From Ruthenibacterium sp. (GTDB taxonomy: Bacteria > Bacillota > Clostridia > Oscillospirales > Ruminococcaceae): a stretch of 8,105 bases of DNA. This document shows, one piece after another, positions 5,550 through 8,105 of the stretch. The notes beneath the pieces are model-generated. The model worked only from the letters and a program-made list of their open reading frames with translations. It was not told the DNA's origin and did not search any database. Each line of letters opens with the position of its first letter. Within the stretch, counting starts at the first letter, position 1. The stretch is from positions 1 through 8,105 of the forward strand of contig JAHHSK010000075.1 in the NCBI GenBank assembly GCA_020025255.1, read 5' to 3'. A program made the position numbers and the translations under genes.

Positions 5550-6719
5550 ATGAAAAAATTGCTTGCAACAATAGTATGCCTTGCCATATCGCTTTCTATG
5601 CTTACCGCATGCGGCGAAACGAGCCAGCCGACCGGCGATGCCGGAAACACACCCGCTTCAACACAATCCGAGCCGTTGCCGGAGCCGGAGCCACCCTATG
5701 ACCCGGCTGTGCTTACGGGTCTGCCCAAGGGGGAGGATTATCCCGAAAATCAGCGTCTGCTGGCCGTGATGATCAATAATATTTCAGACAGTGCATTGCA
5801 TAATGCACGCCCGCAGAACGGGATCGGGAGTGCCGATGTGCTCATCGAGATCAAGGTCGAAGGCGGGATCACGCGCTTTTGCGGCCTGTACACCGATTAC
5901 ACAAAGCTGCCGCTGATCTGCCCGGTGCGTTCTGCTCGGGATCAGTTTTTCCAGCTGTTCGTCCCCTTCCAGCCCATTCATGCGCACATCGGGCAGAGCG
6001 TCATTATGCCGCAGTTCATCAAGACCTATAATTATGCAGATCTTGAGGCCAATTTCGATGCGATCGGGTTCGGTCAGGTAACGGATCGGCCGGGCACTGC
6101 AGTAGAGCACCGCGCTTATATTGACGAGCCAGCAGTGCAAAAGGCAATCGATAAGCTTGATATCGACACCAAGCGCAGCTATAACAGCACGTTCTTTGAT
6201 TTTGTCAATTATAACGAGCCGGCGCGCGTTCTGCCCGGCCCGGATGCAGTGAAAATCAGCATTACCCATGCGCCCCGCTACAAGACCTATTTTGATTGGA
6301 ACGCCGAAACAGGCAAATATATGATGAGCCAGTACAGCCATTACCAGCGTGCGGTACATGAGACGATCGATAAAAATACAAATGAGCAGCTTGGCTTTGA
6401 AAATGTGCTGGTGATTTTTGCCCCGTTCTCGGTATATCCCGATCCGGGCAATACCGGCTATGATCTGCAGAAGGTCGATTATACGCTGGGCGGGGTCGGC
6501 TACTATTTCAGCGGCGGCAAGGCAGAGGAGATCCACTGGGAAAAGGGCGATGCCTTTACACCGCTGCGGATCGTCAATGCCGATGGCACGGATAATACGG
6601 TAAAGTTCAATCCCGGCAAAACATATATGGCAGTGGTGCAAACCGAAGAAGCACCGAATTTTTCGTTTGATACCGGCATTGCGCCCCAGCCGGAAGGTGC
6701 TTCGGCAGCTGCAGAATAA
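5550..6719 (+). CDS. DUF3048 (YerB-like) lipoprotein, first of a tandem pair
   Basis: The 389-aa product has a lipoprotein signal: MKK, a hydrophobic stretch to about residue 18 and lipobox LTAC with the lipidated C21. It should be anchored on the outer face of the membrane. A Pro/Glu/Ser/Thr linker spans 22-52. The N-terminal DUF3048 domain is at about 55-200, with INNISDSALHNARPQNGI, VEGGITR (103-109) and CPVRSARDQ (124-132). The C-terminal domain runs from about 230 to 375, with NEQLGFENVLVIFA (277-290), GVGYYFSGGK and IHWEKG. B. subtilis YerB belongs to this family; its biochemical role is not known to me. The start is supported by AGGAG 7 nt upstream. The stop TAA shares bases with an ATG (TAATG), and the next gene is a paralogue with its preferred start 56 nt further on. 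The two appear to form one transcript. Confidence 0.93.
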   Translation: MKKLLATIVCLAISLSMLTACGETSQPTGDAGNTPASTQSEPLPEPEPPYDPAVLTGLPKGEDYPENQRLLAVMINNISDSALHNARPQNGIGSADVLIEIKVEGGITRFCGLYTDYTKLPLICPVRSARDQFFQLFVPFQPIHAHIGQSVIMPQFIKTYNYADLEANFDAIGFGQVTDRPGTAVEHRAYIDEPAVQKAIDKLDIDTKRSYNSTFFDFVNYNEPARVLPGPDAVKISITHAPRYKTYFDWNAETGKYMMSQYSHYQRAVHETIDKNTNEQLGFENVLVIFAPFSVYPDPGNTGYDLQKVDYTLGGVGYYFSGGKAEEIHWEKGDAFTPLRIVNADGTDNTVKFNPGKTYMAVVQTEEAPNFSFDTGIAPQPEGASAAAE

Positions 6720-6775
6720 TGTTTTGGACAAAGCAGCAAAAGAACATACCGCTACCAGCGAAAGGGGCGAAGGAA

Positions 6776-7909
6776 ATGAAACGAATTACGGCGATCCTGC
6801 TTGCGGCAGTTTTGCTTTTTTCCATGACGGCCTGCGGGGCTTCGCAGACTGACACGGATTCTTCGGATACGCACGGCAGTGAAAGCGGGGCACCCGCGCC
6901 GGAATCCACGCTGCCGGAACGGGATCTGATCACGGGCGGCGAGCTTTCCGAGTATACAAAAGGGGGCGGACGCCCGGCAGCGATCCTGATCGACAATGCG
7001 CGCGCCGCTTTGCCCCAGCGCGGGATCGCATCGGCGGATGCACTGTTTGAAATGGTGGCAGAGGGCGGCATTACGCGCCTTATGGCACTGTTTTCGGATC
7101 CGAACGGGATTCCGATGATCGGCCCGGTGCGCTCCGCACGCGATCAGCATTTGCAGTGCGCAATGCCGATGCATTCGCTGATCGTGCACATCGGCACGAG
7201 CGTTTATGCAGAAAATCTGCTGAACCAGTATCAGTATCCTACGGTAAACGGCCGCTATCTGGGGGCGACCGCCTTCGTGTTTGATGAAGCACGAAAAAAC
7301 GTCGGTTACAACAATGAACACTGCTGGTATACCGATGCGGGCCGGATCGCAGCCGGTCTTGAAAAACAGGGGATCCATTCCCAAGGGGCGGGCAGCCCGC
7401 TGTTTGAGTTTGTTCCGAAAGGCACCGGCGCAGTGGTGCCCGAACAGGGCGATGCACCGGAAGTTGCCGTCAGCTTTTCTGCATCTGCCCCAGTGACGCT
7501 GACATATGACGCCCAATCCGGCAAATACCGCAAAACCGCATATGGACAGCCGCATCTCGATGCCGATACCGGGGAACAGCTTGGGTTTGAAAACGTGCTG
7601 GTGCTGTTCGCCCAGGTGCAGCGCAAAAATCCGAACGATCCGAACAATATCGTTATGGATTTCGATATGAGCGGCGGCAGCGGATATTACTTCTACGGCG
7701 GCAAATATCGCAGCATCCTGTGGCACAAAGGCGCACCCGAAGCGCCGATCCGTTTTACGGATGAGAACGGCAGCCCGGTGCAGATCAACACGGGAAAGAG
7801 CTATGTTGCGCTGGTTGGAAACGATTGCAAGGAAACACTGCGGATCGGCGGCGCGGCTTTGCAGCCGGAAGCGGAAAACACGGCGCAGGATGCTTCGGCC
7901 GCTTCGTAA
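6776..7909 (+). CDS. DUF3048 (YerB-like) lipoprotein, second of a tandem pair
   Basis: The 377-aa product starts MKRITAILLAAVLLFSMTAC, a lipoprotein signal with lipobox MTAC and lipidated C20. I prefer the ATG at 6776, because AAAGGGG lies 8 nt upstream and the signal peptide then begins correctly. The in-frame ATG at 6719, which overlaps the previous stop, would add 19 polar residues before the signal. Domains parallel its neighbour: N-terminal DUF3048 at about 60-200, with AEGGITR (95-101), GPVRSARDQ (116-124) and VHIGTSV; C-terminal domain at about 228-350, with GEQLGFENVLVLFA (266-279), GYYFYGGK and ILWHKG. It differs from the first copy in the middle, where NNEHCWYTDAGR replaces the VEHRAYID region, and in a shorter linker. 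It was probably produced by an old duplication, as only motif blocks are shared. No terminator lies between the genes; candidate terminators lie further downstream. Confidence 0.92.
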   Translation: MKRITAILLAAVLLFSMTACGASQTDTDSSDTHGSESGAPAPESTLPERDLITGGELSEYTKGGGRPAAILIDNARAALPQRGIASADALFEMVAEGGITRLMALFSDPNGIPMIGPVRSARDQHLQCAMPMHSLIVHIGTSVYAENLLNQYQYPTVNGRYLGATAFVFDEARKNVGYNNEHCWYTDAGRIAAGLEKQGIHSQGAGSPLFEFVPKGTGAVVPEQGDAPEVAVSFSASAPVTLTYDAQSGKYRKTAYGQPHLDADTGEQLGFENVLVLFAQVQRKNPNDPNNIVMDFDMSGGSGYYFYGGKYRSILWHKGAPEAPIRFTDENGSPVQINTGKSYVALVGNDCKETLRIGGAALQPEAENTAQDASAAS

Positions 7910-7984
7910 AAATCCATGGAGCATGAAATCCCGATCGGGCACAGCTTCGGCTTGCAGATAAACCCCAATACGGAAAAAGGGATG

Positions 7985-8026
7985 AAAAAACGTTCTCATT
8001 CACGGGCATGTACCGGGAATGAGAAC
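7985..8026 (-). terminator. Hairpin with T-run on the minus strand
   Basis: GTTCTCATTC (7992-8001) pairs perfectly with GAATGAGAAC (8017-8026). After one A-G mismatch, three more pairs (CGG/CCG) close a 7-nt loop. On the minus strand the stem is followed after one base by six T (7990-7985), so it works as an intrinsic terminator for transcription arriving from the right. On the + strand no T-run follows. Confidence 0.6.
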
Positions 8027-8036
8027 ACCCTGACAG

Positions 8037-8085
8037 AAAAAAGACCCTGTTTTGTGTACGCAGTGCGCAAAACAGGGTCTTTTTT
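8037..8085. terminator. Very long bidirectional terminator or attenuator hairpin
   Basis: AAAAAAGACCCTGTTTTG (8037-8054) pairs perfectly with its complement at 8068-8085. Five further pairs inside (two of them G-U) leave only a GCA loop, about 23 bp in all. Six T end the stem on the + strand, and six T also end it on the minus strand. It probably ends the DUF3048 transcript, 127 nt after that stop. Because a ribosome site follows 6 nt later, it may also act as an attenuator for the next gene. The intervening 7910-7984 holds only a small UUCG-loop hairpin (7939-7955) and no gene. Confidence 0.8.
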
Positions 8086-8091
8086 CGCCGG

Positions 8092-8098
8092 AAAGGAG
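8092..8098 (+). promoter_or_regulatory. Ribosome binding site of a gene starting just beyond the window
   Basis: AAAGGAG is a near-perfect Shine-Dalgarno sequence. Seven nt follow before the window ends, so a start codon at the next base would have ideal spacing. The start codon itself is not visible. Confidence 0.5.
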
Positions 8099-8105
8099 TA
8101 CGGAG

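Noticed and set aside
7930..7939. CCCGATCGGG palindrome
   Set aside because: A perfect 10-nt palindrome with no loop cannot form a useful hairpin, and it could arise by chance in this GATC-rich sequence.
1..8105. Mobile elements, CRISPR arrays, phage or defence genes
   Set aside because: No transposase or integrase motifs, no regularly spaced repeats and no nuclease-helicase cluster are seen; the NYN gene stands alone and is not evidence of a defence island.

Overview
The window (about 54% G+C by eye) looks like chromosome from a spore-forming or formerly spore-forming member of the Clostridia, probably an Oscillospiraceae/Ruminococcaceae-type gut anaerobe. The reasons are a SpoIID engulfment protein, two YerB-type DUF3048 lipoproteins, strong AGGAGG-type ribosome sites and intrinsic terminators at the gene ends. 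The genus is inference. I see no transposase, integrase, phage gene, CRISPR array or toxin-antitoxin pair; this is ordinary core-type chromosome with a few structured intergenic elements.

Layout, left to right. A possible last few codons of a + strand gene end at 55. A bidirectional terminator (55-89) follows. Two minus-strand genes come next: an unrecognised 121-aa protein (91-456) and spoIID (514-1575). A divergent intergenic region (1576-1739) carries a promoter for a + strand pair: citrate synthase (1740-3104), overlapped by 4 nt by an eight-helix membrane protein of unknown function (3101-3919). That pair converges on a minus-strand gene for a NYN-domain RNase-like protein with a C-terminal OST-HTH/LOTUS-like domain (4028-4960). 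Between them lies an 88-nt element with a 17-bp outer stem and two inner hairpins. Upstream of the NYN gene, on the same strand, is tRNA-Lys(UUU) (5125-5200) with its own terminator and a perfect TTGACA-17-TATAAT promoter. Back-to-back with that promoter is one for a + strand pair of paralogous DUF3048 lipoproteins (5550-6719 and 6776-7909). The window closes with two hairpins, the second a 23-bp terminator-like stem only 6 nt upstream of a ribosome site whose start codon would be the first base beyond the window.

How the genes relate. SpoIID remodels septal peptidoglycan during engulfment. Citrate synthase opens the oxidative branch to 2-oxoglutarate and glutamate, and its coupled membrane protein has no assigned role. 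The NYN-LOTUS protein is probably an RNA-binding nuclease of unknown target. The DUF3048 lipoproteins are exported to the outer face of the membrane. Apart from the two apparent operons (citrate synthase plus membrane protein; the two DUF3048 genes), nothing shows that these genes work in one pathway. I found no convincing new multi-gene system. The best leads are the convergent structured element, the terminator-before-RBS leader at the right edge, the duplicated lipoprotein pair and the NYN-LOTUS protein.
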